Shown here: one piece after another, positions 11,661 through 23,441 of the stretch | Position numbering within the stretch: the first letter of the stretch is position 1 | How the letters are laid out: the number at the start of each line of letters is the position of its first letter | DNA from: Fragum whitleyi | Taxonomy: Eukaryota; Mollusca; Bivalvia; Cardiida; Cardiidae | Assembly (NCBI GenBank): GCA_948146395.1 | Contig: OX411546.1 | Span: 23,786,449 to 23,850,448 of the forward strand | Reading direction: 5' to 3' | DNA: 64,000 nt | Notes under the pieces: generated by a model | Database searches by the model: none | What the model was told of the DNA's origin: nothing | Seen by the model: only the letters and a program-made list of their open reading frames with translations | Translations under genes and position numbers: made by a program

Positions 11661-14584
11661 TTTTGTCTTTTCGAAAGTGAACCAGGGATATGGATTTTCA
11701 ATGCATGACTTGTCCTACACGGGCTTTTCTACTTGCAAATTCATTTTTTAGGCAACTTGTCCATGAACAAGTAAATACCAGGGCAATTCTATGGATCCAA
11801 ATATTTCTATCAAATGGCAGAAAAACAAAGTTTAATCGAAGAAAATGCTAGATTTCGGCATTTCCTTCAACAAAAGCAATATTTTTTTTCAATATTATTT
11901 ACAAGAACGAAAAGGAAACGTCGGGTAACCTAAGATGATTGTTTTAAAGGATATATTGTATTATTGGATTATTATGTTCATTTTTGTATGAAATGTCATC
12001 TGTATGGAACCAGCTGTTTAAGTTTTAATCGATTGCCAATGCTGATTATGTTCGAATATGCTCATCAAAATGTGCAGCCCTTGACTCTACCAAAGCATTG
12101 CTATAACTTGTCCCCGCTCGACTTCCAATAATCGCAGCATCGATGCAAACTCCTCAATTTTAAGTAGTCGTTGAAAAATCGATTTGAACAGTATCAAAAA
12201 GACGGAAAATTTTCTTGGGCAAACTAAATGACCTTCCCCTGCACGGGATTCTTGCATTTGTGCACGTGCCTCTCATGGTGCGAAGAGGAAAGGTATTGTG
12301 TTGTTTAAAACGGGTGTACCCACACCCTAAGAACTGTTACAACGGACAAATATAGGTGTATTTTCAAAACTGAGCTCTGACGTTTGCGCCGAGCCCATTT
12401 CCATAGGTAAATCGGGTATCGTTAAAAATCCAATGATAGGAATTTAACCGGATCCCTTCACAGCTAGTATGAAAGTATATGTTTGAGTGAACATTACGTT
12501 TTGAGACAAGCAATAACGTTGGTTTAAAAGGTAAAATTTAAACTTTTTTATATGTTATTTTAACTTGCTTTATCTATTTCGAACAAAAGTCACGAGAATC
12601 TAACAGTAAAAATTTGATTTCACGGCTCAACGCGCAAAATCTACCTATACCTCTGCATGAAAACATGTTAAGGATTCGCAATGAAAACAGTCACGATTTC
12701 TGTACTTACGGAAAACAAAAACGCTACGCCTTTCAAAATAATGTCATTTATTCATCGAATTTAAAAAAGCCAAGTGTAGTTTTTACAGTCTGATACTCCG
12801 CATAATCATTTACTTTCATATCTTATCCTGCAATTAACTAGAACTGTGAAGATTAAAGGGAACTTAGATGTAATGTGGGCCATTTTTCAAAGTAAAGGCA
12901 TTAAAAGCTTTTAGGTTGCGTTTCATATCGGAAATTCATGCAATCTCAAACAATAATTCCAATTGAAATAATTGGTAATATTTTCCCTCCCTATAATCAC
13001 AACTGAAAATAAAAAAAATCGAAAAATAAAATAGAATATATGTTACAGTGCATGACAGAGAATGTTACAGTATAGTAACTACATCACTTATATAGGTTAC
13101 AGATTCTTATGGAATACTTTTCTTATGTTTTATTATTTGAATGTGATTTATTGGCTATTCTAGCTATGATTTCCTGTCTGTCCGTATGTCTAACCGTTCG
13201 CCCTTCTGTTAACTTACACTTATTTTCCCAAAAGAGTCCACAATCTCTATCTGATTTACTCCAAACCTTCAAATTATGATTATACCAACATCAGAAAATA
13301 TTTTTGTTTGAAGTTAATTCGAAAGACATCAAAGGAAAAAGGATATTAGGATATTTGACTACATTATTTGACTACAATATACGCGTTGTAGAATTACAGA
13401 CAGGGCGGTGAAGTATTAATGCAAAAGGGGCCTTATGATAACTGGTGAAATTATCCCAACCCTTGAACTCAAATTTAAGAACTGGTTCAATATCTAGTAC
13501 AAGAAGTTCAAAAACTAGTTCTAGAACTGGTTCAACAGCTAGTTCGACTGTTCTTGAATTCCAATTCACGTTCTAGAACCAGTCCATGAACTTGTTCGCA
13601 GGGAAGGAGGCATTAGAGCGTCCCAGGCTCTCGTGGACGTCCTGTGATTTCGAAAAAAAAATAAAAAATAAAAACTATAATCATCTAGTAATTCGGCGGG
13701 TCTATCCTCTCAGAAAATACTTTAGTCGGGCATGGCTAGATGTTTTGACCTTTTTTGTACAAATCTCGGAGATAGTTCAGAAGAGTTCAGAAGGTTTGAT
13801 TGACTTTTTATATAGATCGAATAAATCTTCTTTTCTCTTCAATTCTCGTATTTACTTCAATGCAAATTAGTGTCCATTTTCAATCAAAATGCGAAACAGG
13901 ACCTTTTAGTGCTTCGATTTTTATTTTTAAATCATTTCAGGTTATATTTTCCGTTTAATTTCAAAAGCAACTCAAACAAAACTCTTGGCTGATGGTACCT
14001 ATTTGTTAACAGATTTAGGTATAAGTAAGCACAACTACCCCATTTATTTCTTTTTTAAAAAAAGCAAATGTATTTAAACAAAAGTTTCATATGGAGAAAA
14101 TCGTCACACCGTCATTTGTAGAAGAGATTGAAACCGATGATTTTGAGAATGTTCAATTCATTTCGATTTGGGGATTTTTTCGGTTGTAACAGTTCTTAGG
14201 GGGTGGTAAGTGCGTCAGCGAACAACACATAATTCTGACCTATTTCCATTATTCTAGGCCAAGCTTTAGAATATACTTAGCAAAAGAAGAAACTTTGCAT
14301 CTTTTACTGTCTTTTCTAGATGGCTAAAAGTTTCTCTATGTCATTTAAATCGACATGCACTTATTTGGCAAAGGATAGAGAATATAAACGCATAAGAATT
14401 TGCGATGTTTTACAGCGCACAGGCATGCATTTCCGGTTTTCATCACCCTACTCGTGTTTAGCAATCCCGAGTCCATTTCGAATGCTTTTTTATCATTAAA
14501 ACGAAAACAAAAAACTGTTTGCATGTTCTTATGTAAACGAATATACCACGGCTATCGGAAAATGACCGAAATCAGGCTTTCGGT
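11661..14584. other. Gene-free stretch with decayed repeat traces
   Basis: No gene was recognised. Near 13170-13260 a TCTGTCCGTATGTC stretch with downstream TTTTCCCAAAAGAGTCC resembles the CCGT-rich end and unit core of the array elements, and is probably a decayed fragment. Around 13485-13585 are several ACTGGTTC/GAACCAGT-type words, a local cluster of small inverted repeats. The open frames at 13372-13569 (minus) and 13586-13870 (plus) show no domain. Confidence 0.4.
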
Positions 14585-15793
14585 ATGCTTAGAGCCGGCA
14601 TGTCTGTAAATAACGTTGCCCTTCATTTTGGATGCTCAAGGCAAACAGTTCATAACCTGACGACTCGGTATGCAACTACTGGAGAAGTTGGAGCTAGGCT
14701 GAGATAAGCTAGGCCTCGAGTTACGTCATATATAGACGACCGTTTTATCAACGTAACGCATCTGCGTAACCGATTCATCCCAGCAACAATAACTGCTAGA
14801 CAGCTAGGAGTCTCAGCCCAGACCATACGCAATCGTCTAAGACATAATAGTTGATTGATTGATTGAATGGAGTTTTACGCATCTTTCAACATTTTTTCAG
14901 TTATATCGCGGCGGCTGGAGCACCTAACAATGGTTTCCTGGTATTTCTGTCACCAGTACAACCACCACATCCTTTCCTAGCCTCCAGCTGCTATCTCACA
15001 TAGGTCTACGATTATCAACCCATTGGTGAGAGACAAACAGTCGGTAAGAATGAGTGCCGCCGACGGGGATCGAACCCGTGACCTCCTAAGACATAATAGA
15101 GTTGCCATTCGAGCGCGCAGACCTTATACGGGACAAATCATCACTGCCCGCCAAAGACACGCTCGTTTAGCCTGGGCTCGTCGTCACAGGCACTGGACAA
15201 GAGCTCAATAGCGAAATGTGATTTTTACCGATGAGTCACGCTTTAAAGTTAGCTTTGCGGACGGCAGGGTCAGTGTTTACAAACGCAGGAACGAGCGATT
15301 TGCCAAATGTTGCGCGTAAGAACGAGACCGATTTGTTGGTGTCAGCGTCATGGTTTGCGCGGGTATAATCAACAACCAACGAACAGATTTAGTCATTGTT
15401 CAGGGTAATCTGAATGCAGTAGGGTATGTAAATATTCTAAGAAATTCTCTTCTCTCTTTTATGCAGAACCAAGGTGCTGGGGTTATGCTCCAACACGACA
15501 ACGCGAGACCACACAAAGCTGGTGTAACGACACAGTTTTTGGCCAAGAACGGTGTCAACGTCTTAGAGTGGTCGGCGCTTTCTTCCGACCAAAACCCCAT
15601 TGAACACATGTGGGACGAGCTAGGCCGTCGGGTTCGCAATAATCATCAAATCAATAACGTGAATAACATTAGACATGCCCTTCTTTTGGAATGGCAGAAT
15701 ATAACAAATCATGTCATTCGTCGGCTCACAAATTCAATGAGAAGGAGAATAGCATCCTGTATTGTGGCAAATGGTGGTCACAGACGTTATTAA
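14585..15793 (+). pseudogene. Tc1/mariner (DD34E) transposase pseudogene
   Basis: One reading frame runs from MLRAGMSVNNVALHFGCSRQ (paired-type helix-turn-helix) through RPRVT and a second HTH (TARQLGVSAQTIRNRLR) to the catalytic domain. The triad is visible: Asp in FTDES at 15230, Asp in QHDNARPH at 15497, and Glu in NPIEHMWDE at 15602. Thirty-four residues lie between the last two, so the type is DD34E. The frame ends normally at 15793. It is inactivated by stops at 14705 (TAA), 15209 (TAG, likely from Trp) and 15317 (TAA), by an N-terminal frame change before 14585, and by a SINE at 14851-15085. The C-terminal 147 codons are still open. Flanking TIRs were not identified. Confidence 0.93.
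14851..15085 (-). mobile_element. SINE inserted in the Tc1-like transposase, 5'-truncated
   Basis: Same family as 44221-44493 in reverse orientation: the tail appears as TTGATTGATTGATTG and the body as TCGCGGCGGCTGGAGCACC. The tRNA-derived head is cut to its B-box half, near GGGGATCGAACCCG. The 14-bp target duplication CTAAGACATAATAG is exact at 14837-14850 and 15086-15099. The host reading frame continues straight across once the insert and one duplicate are ignored. Confidence 0.93.
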
Positions 15794-16489
15794 AATAATG
15801 GTTTGCGTTAACACATTCAGAATTGATACTCAAAATTCACTTAAGGCTTTCGTCATTTTTTTTATGATTTTCAAAATCGATCCCTCTCTCTTGAGCTTGA
15901 AGTTGACACTCATTTTTCACACCAATGGTCCCGATCCTTTCTCAAAGTCACGGACGTTGGTTTCAAGTTTCATATAATCATTACATACGTATTTTATATT
16001 GCTTCAAAGCAACACTGTAACCCCCCAAAATCATGTAAAGTTTCTTTTTTTGCTAAGTATATCGACCAAGCTATGTGAGACTATTAACTGGTGATTGTCT
16101 CTTAACCAAGAGATATCATAACAGTGACTGTACAGCCAATATCGTGCATATGTAAAAGTAGTTTCTTAGGATGAACCTCCTCCTTAGCTCTGTAAGGATC
16201 ATATTTGGCTTTATTGAAAGTACTTTTATGGCTACATAAATGAGAAGTTGTAATATTTTTGTGTATATTTTCTTTTTTGACCAAAAAAAAAAAAGAGAAA
16301 ACCAATGAAAAGTAAGAATTATCTTTTACTTGTCCAGGAACAAGTGAAGAAAATCCGTATTTCCACATCCGAAGGTAAACAAATACAAGTAGGTAAAAGA
16401 ATGAATGAAGAAATCTACCAAACCCATAAATGCGATCCCAAGCCGAGTTTTAGATTCACTGGCCGAAGGCTGGCGAGTAATTGTCATTG

Positions 16490-17700
16490 CGTTGTGCCCG
16501 TCGAGTGTGCGTCCGTACGTGCGCACCATTTTCTCTGATCATTTCCTCTCAAACCGATAGACCGATTTTGACCAAACTTAGCAGGGATTTTCCTTGTCAA
16601 AAGTTGTTCACGAAATCTTGAATGATCATAAGTTTGGGCGTGGCAATTCTTTTTAAACTTTTATAAGAATGTCCTCCCAAACTTAATGGCCAATTTCAAC
16701 GAAAATTTGCACGAATGTACCTAGGTCGGACTTTATCCTAAGTTGTTCAAGAAATTATGAATAGCCAACAAATATTAGATATGTAGAGGATATTTAATGA
16801 GTGGTCATGGAATACCGAATTCATAAAACGAGTCAACTATAAACAGATAAAAACGAGGCTGAGCCGATTCTTTTTTTATCCTTTTTAGACTAGGAGTTAA
16901 TAAATTCTGAATTTTATGCGCACAAATTTTATATTCTATTTATAATATGACCTGATTTTTTGCGAAAAATTGTCAAGATTCTTTAAATTCATCATTTCAA
17001 TTTTCCGCGAAATTTACAACGCCGTTTAAAACTGACGTCACAATATATACATTATGACGTCATCATCGCGGTTACAAAATAGCGTTGCTATTCGCTCTGA
17101 GCTCATTTGCATAGTTATTCCACTGGTATAATAACACTCCTGTAATAACAAAAATATTCAACGGGTTTATGTCGCTCCCGCGACGTAGGTCATATTATAG
17201 ATAAATATATATTTAATAATATATTCTCGGCCGGGCGCAGTTAAATGATTCATTTTAAAACGTTTGAAAATAATCTTCCTCCAACCCCGTGAGCCAGCGC
17301 CAATGAAACTTTGTATGAATATTCCTTTAGCTGACCTTCTCCTTGGTTAATCATGAAATTTTTATTGATGAAGGTGTGGCAGGACATGGTAATTTTTCAT
17401 TTTGATAATATTTTAAAAGGTCTTCTGCTTCCAAACCAATTGACCAGGTCTGAAAGATGTTGTCATTAATGGTCTTTAGATGAACCTTCTCTGTAATTGT
17501 TAATTGAATTCTGATTTGCCAACAAACATTGACTTGGTAGTGTGGTAAAAAATGTTCACTTTAATTTTTTGAAAAAGCTCCCCTTCAAAAACATTTGGAC
17601 ATTTTAAATGGATATAAGCATGCATGTTCTTTGGACGAACCTCCTCCTCAGTTGTGCACGAAATTTTGATAGGTCAGCAAATACGGACATGACATCATCC
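16490..17700 (+). mobile_element. Decayed tandem-array element, interrupted by another repeat
   Basis: Starts near GTGCGTCCGTACGTGCGC. Units with the core shape seen in the other arrays (for example CTCTCAAACCGATAGACCGA then CCAAACTTAGCAGGGA) occur near 16547, 16671, 17278 and 17425. A 400-bp repeat (16788-17190) sits in the middle. No ORF. Related in architecture to the elements at 7362 and 30841, but the units are more diverged. Confidence 0.55.
16788..17190 (+). repeat. Dispersed 400-bp repeat with paired CRE-like palindromes, copy 1
   Basis: Matches 23442-23855 in opposite orientation. Shared landmarks are GAGTGGTCATGGAATAC, AGATAAAAACGAGGC, TATTTATAATATGACC, two CRE-like words around ATATATACATTATGACGTCA, CTCATTTGCATAGTTATTCC, and the terminal CGGGAG/CTCCCG. 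ATTTGCAT is an octamer-like word. Non-coding. Weaker partial similarity exists near 38455-38515 and 39520-39845. Confidence 0.75.
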
Positions 17701-17734
17701 TTTATCGTGAAACCCTGAATAAGTAAACAATGCT

Positions 17735-18050
17735 CCGAAATTGTTCGTTCAAAAACCCTTCGAAATCGTTCAAAATGATCAACATTTCAGTAAAGTATAT
17801 CAAATATTTGCATGATTTTATTGGCTGGTGTTATTTTTAAGCGTCTGATTTGACCGGGAGCCACAAATCAGAAAAATACGTAGATTCTATTAAAGAGAAG
17901 TAAGAAAATTAAAACTTATTTCGTCTAAAGGGACGAAATTATCGATTATGTTTTACCTACCTTTAATCGGTCAAAATTTGCTCCCCATACTCATTTTTTT
18001 ATCATTCCAGACTCATCCCATTTAAATTGTCCATTTCACGATGTTCCAAA
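17735..18050 (+). mobile_element. TA-flanked MITE family, degenerate copy
   Basis: Resembles the element at 36182-36602 in its inner part (TTCGAAATCGTTCAAAAYGA then TCAACATTTCA and GCTGGTGT) and its right end (TTGTCCATTTCACGATGTTC). The left TIR is not preserved and the final ACTGTA is lost. Confidence 0.55.
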
Positions 18051-18220
18051 TCATTAGAATCACCAAACTGTATGTCCAAAGTCGTGCTTTTATTATCTTA
18101 ATTGGATCATGTGAAAAAAACAAAACAAAAAACGTTACTTTTATTGCTGGTTACGATGTCTGTAATTAACTCGATCATTTATGATACGATGAGCTCATTA
18201 TATAGTTGCTTTTGTCTTCC

Positions 18221-18415
18221 ATCTCGGTTGTCGACTACTTGTCTTCCTAAAATGGTTTGATTATCGTAGACCCATGTTGGATATCAGCTGGAGGCTAAGA
18301 AAGCATGAAATGGTATTACGGTATTGAGGAATACCAGGAATATGTTGTTAGGTGCCCCATCCAACGCCATATAACTGAAAGATTGTTGAAAGCGGCGTAA
18401 AACCCCAATCGATCC
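18221..18415 (+). mobile_element. SINE, headless degenerate copy
   Basis: Corresponds to the body of the SINE at 19755-20035: GATTATCGTAGACC, CAGCTGGAGGCTA, ATACCAGGAAT, TTGTTAGGTGCCCC and GTTGAAAGCGGCGT. The tRNA head is absent and the tail has decayed to CCAATCGATCCATC. Confidence 0.8.
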
Positions 18416-18467
18416 ATCTCGCTTGTATCTTCACCGTGCCCAAAATGATTACACTGTACCAGACTTG

Positions 18468-18700
18468 CGTTTGTGATATTGCTGGGCCATTTATCTCTCG
18501 TATTCTAGCAAGGTTGTAAATGGCCACATAAGTCAGCGCATTACCCAAGTGGGACATTTGTGTTTGTTAAAAAGCAAATACACCAATTCAGCTGTCTGGA
18601 AAGATACCTTATTTATGATTTGTTATAGGTGAAGGAAACCGTTAACATCTCATCTCATAATTCATTTCTCGAGAAGATTGGGTCTTCCTTTCTGAGTTTA
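18468..18700 (+). repeat. Dispersed repeat, copy 1 (pair with 61000)
   Basis: Parallels 61000-61232: TTTGTGATATTG, GGGCCATTTATC, CATTACCCAAGTGGGACATT, TTGTTAAAAAGCAAATACAC, CTGTCTGGAAA and TTCATTTCTC. No ORF and no clear TIR. It starts immediately after the degenerate SINE. Confidence 0.7.
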
Positions 18701-19361
18701 AAGCCATGGTGACATTTACGGCATTATCGGTGTAAGTCGTACTCCGTTTTACCGTAATCAAGTCGTTTCTCACTAATACGATTTACTAGGTTGAAGTAAG
18801 ACAAAGTACATTTAGCGAAGGTACCACCGAACAGTATCCGTAGAAAGAAGTTTATTATACTGCAAAGAAAATTCTAACATTTTCATTGGTTAATGCTGAC
18901 CTTCTACAGCCGCTCCGGTATAACTTCTAATGTTTTCTTAAGGCGCATCGCCGTGAACATAGACAAAAAATCGAAACGGTAATGGCAGCTATGAATCTCT
19001 CGCTTCGCTGATAACACGACCCGAATATACGCACTAGGATACAGCTCAAAAGCTTGCCAGTTAATAATGTGCAAATAAAAAATGATATAGATGTCAATAA
19101 ATACCTTAACTTTTTACAAATCTGTCCATTTAAAGTGCCAAGTTTCTCGCAGATTCAGCCAACAAACGCTTTGATATCACAATATTTAGCGCGTAGTGAG
19201 ACGTCACAACTATATATGACCTCACGTTGTACATGTTTACTTTTAATAAGGGCGCATTAAAGGATATTTGTGGTTTAAAAGAATTCGGCTATACCAACGC
19301 TTTAAATAGGCAAAAGACAGATATTTAGCCCTAAAACTTTGAAGTTTAATAAATTCGTAAT

Positions 19362-19491
19362 ACGGTTTCTTGCCTGGGTATATGGCGATTTATTCCCGAC
19401 AGTAAAAATGATGTCAACCCTCGCCTACGACTCGGACGACATCATTTTTCCAGCCGGGAATAAATCGTCATATACCCCGGCAAGAAACCGT
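19362..19491. repeat. Strong 130-bp hairpin (foldback)
   Basis: Two arms of about 55 nt pair almost throughout. The left arm begins ACGGTTTCTTGCCTGGGTAT and the right arm ends ATACCCCGGCAAGAAACCGT. They run inward through GCGATTTATTCCCG and AAAAATGATGTC to a loop of about 20 nt. Pairing weakens just outside the arms (AATACGG against CCGTTTA). No second copy was found here. The superfamily is unknown. Confidence 0.8.
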
Positions 19492-19754
19492 TTAACTTAT
19501 AACGTGCGAGTAGGAACAACTACGAAGAACTGCGTACAATTAAGAAGTTTAATTAGATTAATTATCAATTTTAATTAATGGAAAATGGCCAAGTATTTAT
19601 TCCCCATGCCCTGATATATCTTGTTTGACATTCTATACATAAGAATCACAATTTTTTATTATATCATATGGTTTGAAACCTAGCATTTCTATCAGTCACC
19701 TTCGGGTATTAAAATTAATTTGTAATAAAAACACGCGAGTTCTAATTCGGCAAA

Positions 19755-20035
19755 GCCGCCGTCATGGCGCAGTTGGTAGCGCGTCGGACTGTCAATCTAG
19801 AGTTCGCGGGTTCGATCCCCGACGGCGGCACTCATTCTTTCCGACTATTTGTCTCTCACCAATGGGTTGATAATCGTAGACCTATGTGAGATAGCAGCTG
19901 GAGGCTAGGAAAGAATGTGGTGGTTGTACTGGTGATAGAAATACCAGGAATCCATTGTTAGGTGCTCCAGCCGCCGCGATATAACTGAAATAATGTTGAA
20001 AGCGGCGTTAAACTCCATTCAATCAATCAATCAAT
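19755..20035 (+). mobile_element. tRNA-headed SINE, near full length
   Basis: The head at 19755-19830 folds as a tRNA. It has a 7-bp acceptor stem (GCCGCCG with CGGCGGC), an A-box region TGGCGCAGTTGGTAGCGC, the anticodon-loop sequence CTGTCAA (GTC, Asp-like), and a B-box GGGTTCGATCCCC. The anticodon stem no longer pairs, so this is a SINE head rather than a working tRNA gene. The body ends GAAAGCGGCGTTAAACTCC with an AATC-repeat tail. Pol III transcription from the internal A and B boxes is expected for the family. No convincing target duplication was found at this copy. Confidence 0.9.
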
Positions 20036-20044
20036 ATAATTGAA

Positions 20045-20695
20045 GGGTACGATTGAACAAGATCTTTCTACGTTGAACTACATTCAAACTACGACAGAAA
20101 ATCCTTTTTCACCGTAGGGATTTTGAACATGCCCAGGATTTGTGCAGCCACTACGGTAGGATTATACGGTAGAAGAGCGTTCAGTCTACGGGCGACTAGT
20201 TTAAACTACGCAGTCTACGGTAAGGTACGTTGTAGAACGGCATTCTTTCACTACGTCGAGATTAAGCTTACAACGTGAAATGTGACCGCGATTTTTTTAC
20301 AACGTACTTTTACGCTACCTAACCGTGGACAAAAATCAGATACACGTACCGCAAGAGTAGTGAATCGCTAATTCAATCTTACTTAACCGTAGTATCGGGG
20401 ACAAACGTTTACGATATCAAAGCGTGCTACTACGATTAATTTACGGATCAGCAGGGGTCAACTACTGTGATAGTACGGCAAATTAGGAACAAAATGACGT
20501 ACTTTACCGTGAATAGACTTTTGAACATTTTTTTTACAAAATCAAAGACACTACGGTCAAACTCGGGCGTTTGCACTACGTTACTCACTTCACGTAAGTA
20601 CGGCTTACTTCGACTAACTGCGCAATATAGGCTCAGCTACGTGAATTTACGGCTGACTAAGTTGATGCATAACTACGACCAACCACGTTAATGAA
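20045..20695. other. TACG/CGTA-dense non-coding block
   Basis: About 650 bp in which TACG or CGTA occurs some 27 times by hand count, mostly as CTACGG, CTACGT, CTACGA, TTACGG or their complements (ACGTAG, CCGTAG), in both orientations and about 25 bp apart. About five would be expected from base composition. It is not a tandem repeat, and the one open frame (20467-20691) looks accidental. It lies between the SINE and a foldback repeat. Clustered short motifs in both orientations recall subterminal binding-site regions of some DNA transposons, but no termini were identified. Confidence 0.6.
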
Positions 20696-20739
20696 CTAAA
20701 ATGAGACTAAGCCTTTAGGTAGTTGAACCGTAAAAGTCC

Positions 20740-20875
20740 CGCGACATTTTGGAATTCATTAACTTTCACAATGTTGACCGAGGGTTCATGAAAATCATTA
20801 AGAAACCTCGGTTACCACTGTTAAAAGTCATTACTTCCTAAACGTTGCGGAACTATTACGGTTCCACTACCTTAA
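20740..20875. repeat. Dispersed foldback repeat, copy 2
   Basis: Second copy of the repeat at 1340-1480: TTTCACAATGTTGACCGAGG, a shortened hairpin (GGTTCATGAAAATCATTAAG then AAACCTCGGTTACC), and a right flank ending CTACCTTA. The left hairpin arm has lost several bases, so it folds less well than copy 1. Confidence 0.75.
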
Positions 20876-21344
20876 TCCTTATCCTGATGAATAAAAAGTT
20901 ATACGGGCGAAAGAGATGCTACATATGTCGACTATATGAAATTAAGAAAAGGGACGTATTCGTGTTTTAGTTAACGTAACGCAAAATGTAACCGAATTTG
21001 GTGTCAAACAAATATCAATTTTTTTGATGTTTGAAACAGGCTTACAATATATTTTCCAACAAAATGTATCCGAAAACAAGTGGCGTAGCCTCAGACCATA
21101 CTGCACCACTGTGCAGACTGATCTTAGGCTATAGGGTCTTCCAAAGATTTATGAACAGTGGTGATCTGCATTAGGATTGATGAAGTTCATTTTGAAGTAC
21201 ATGCAGAATACCAAGTCCAACTATCTTTTACGAAGTTCCTCATTTTTTTAGAATGACATATTAAAACAAGTATCTATTGTTGGAAATATATACTTACTTG
21301 TGAGGTAAACATGTAAATGGATGGCTAAAGACTGGATAATGTAA

Positions 21345-21600
21345 TTATGCTTCGTTATTTATTTAAGGTTCGGGATCAAACGAACAGCAGGATATTAGCC
21401 CTGAAGCCAAGGGATTTGGCGGTTTCTCTACATTTACAGTTTGTCATTTACAGATACTGAAGTAACCTTTCATCGTGTTATTTCCTTAAGATCAAGAACA
21501 ATTGAGGCGGTAACTTGGCAATGATGATGTTGATCAATTCTGACGCAAAATATATGGTTAGGACTGTTTTCATTGCACATTCAAGAAATTAGAGTGGTAA
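21345..21600 (+). repeat. Direct repeat of about 250 bp, copy 1
   Basis: Matches 24010-24250 in the same orientation: GGTTCGGGATCAA, CAGGATATTAGCCCTGAAGC, TTTACAGTTTGTCATTTACA and TGACGCAAAAT. The copies are about 2.65 kb apart with unrelated inserts between them. They could be an old segmental duplication, LTR-like ends or two insertions of one element. No TG...CA ends or primer-binding site were recognised. Confidence 0.65.
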
Positions 21601-22529
21601 AAATCTAGCTTCTCAAACAAATATTAGTTATAGATATTGGAATTAAGACCTATGGACACTCAAGGGAAGTATAAAGAAAAGTAAAAAGATGCGTGTTTTA
21701 CCCGTCTGTTAGCGCTCTTCAAACTACTACTACATGTACTTCTTGACCCGTGTTTCTCGCTTGCTTTTCAACACCCGTCGTTGTGAAATTATCATCTAAG
21801 GAATATTCTTGCAAAAGGTTATTAAAATTTGCTGGTTTTTTAAGGATTGATTTATATTCAAAGAATTGAACGTTAAAAATTATCTCACCCTGCAATGATC
21901 ATATTAATGGGCGAATCAGAAGTACACTGCATAAATAAAGCTATGTAGTATATAATAAATGATATCAGTGAGTGAAGAGAACTCATTTATCCAAAATGAG
22001 CATGAAGGTAGGAAAAATTCTGTTAATTCAGGCCAAGAACTATGTTAATTGGTCAAATGTTCGAAAAAGCTTGTGAGCACTTTAGAGCGCATGGACGGTT
22101 TTTCCCAATCAAATTAAAGAATTTTCAGAATGCTTGTTTCACTTAAATTGGCGACATGTTGAAGTTTTTGACCAATCGGGAACCTACGGCCATTCTACGG
22201 AATATACCTCGGGAATAATGAGGGCACAGATATGAAAACGCGTCATGTTTATTGTCGCACGAGGTTTTATGCGACGTCACTTTCATTATTGAAGACGACC
22301 TAGCAAAAAAAAAGTCAACGAAAGGTTAAAACTTGACATTTATTAATTTGCTTTAATAAATGCGTTTTGTCATCAAATGCATAAACGATCTACATAGATG
22401 ATCGTAAATCAATAAAAGAATTTGTTTTTTTCTGCAAGTTCACTAAACAGAGTACCACCAGAAGCCGACTCACCTAAAAATAATCCCAAAATAGAACAAT
22501 AACATCCGAGGTACTTTCTTGTTTACGGA

Positions 22530-22710
22530 AAAGTCTGGTGGTTGCGGGTTCAAGCCCCGGTATTACAGAGACACAGTCAATCCAGCTATAAAATTGGGTA
22601 GCAGAGACAGGAATCTATTGCCTTTCTATCAATTTGTAGGTCTAGAATTAGTTAGGATCACGCAGGAAATTTGACTCTTATCGTGTAATCCTTGACTAAA
22701 TAACCAACAG
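22530..22710 (+). mobile_element. Second SINE family, copy 1
   Basis: Has a B-box-like GGTTGCGGGTTCAAGCCCC and a body shared with 34451-34652: GGGTAGCAGAGACAGGAATC against GGATAGCAGTGGTTAGAACC, then ATTGCCT, AGTTAGGATCACG and AAATTTGACTCTT. The head is poorly preserved. Distinct from the 19755 SINE family. Confidence 0.6.
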
Positions 22711-22744
22711 CAACCACTAGCATTGATTGAACATGTTAATTTTT

Positions 22745-23370
22745 AAGGTAAAGTTTTAATGAGTCTGACCTTGGCAGATCACTCTGAACTTGCCACATGA
22801 CTTTGACCTTGGTATCTACAGTTGCACATTATTGAGATATATCATCATGCCAAACAATATGCTTGCACCTTAAATATACTTGAAGATAATGGCAATGTTT
22901 AGGTTTTTGCTTAAGTCTTTGAAACGTTTGATCAAGACAGATGACATTGAAATTGTCATATGACCTTGATCTCCGTATAAGCAGATGTACATCAGTGGGA
23001 TCACCATACCAAAAAAATGAGGCTTGCATCTTGAAAATGCTTGTTAAGTTTTTGAGTTACCTTTTTGAGTAATTTAACCTCGGCAGATGACCTACAAATC
23101 ACCAAATGACATTGGCTTTAGAGTTACCATGTGCATATGAATAATAATTTTGCATAAGTCTTCGAGTATTTTTTTTTGACAGAATGATGACATTGATCTT
23201 GTAAAATAGAACTTGATTTTGGTATCAGATGAGTGTTATTGAGATCTATCATCCATCATTGTATCTTGAATAGGGTTTAAGTTATACGACAGGTAAAGTT
23301 TTTTGCTTAAGTTTTGCAGACAGACAGATGGACAGATCGATAACGGAAAAATGATATGCTCCCGGCATAA
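22745..23370 (-). mobile_element. Tandem-array element, minus orientation
   Basis: Three or four diverged units contain GACCTTGGTATCTACAG/GACCTTGATCTCCGTATAAG-like sequence followed by ATTGAGATATATCATCATGC or ATTGAGATCTATCATCCATC. The right side ends with CAGACAGACAGATGGACAG, the complement of the CTGTCCGTC-type ends of the other arrays. Non-coding. Confidence 0.55.
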
Positions 23371-23441
23371 AAATCCTTTGTCCAGAAGAGTGAACCTTTC
23401 TTTCCGAATAACATTAAAAGAATTCGTTTTATAAAATAACA

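Noticed and set aside
19755..19830. A functional tRNA-Asp gene
   Set aside because: The cloverleaf is good at the acceptor stem and T-arm, but the anticodon stem does not pair, and the sequence continues into a SINE body repeated at 44221.
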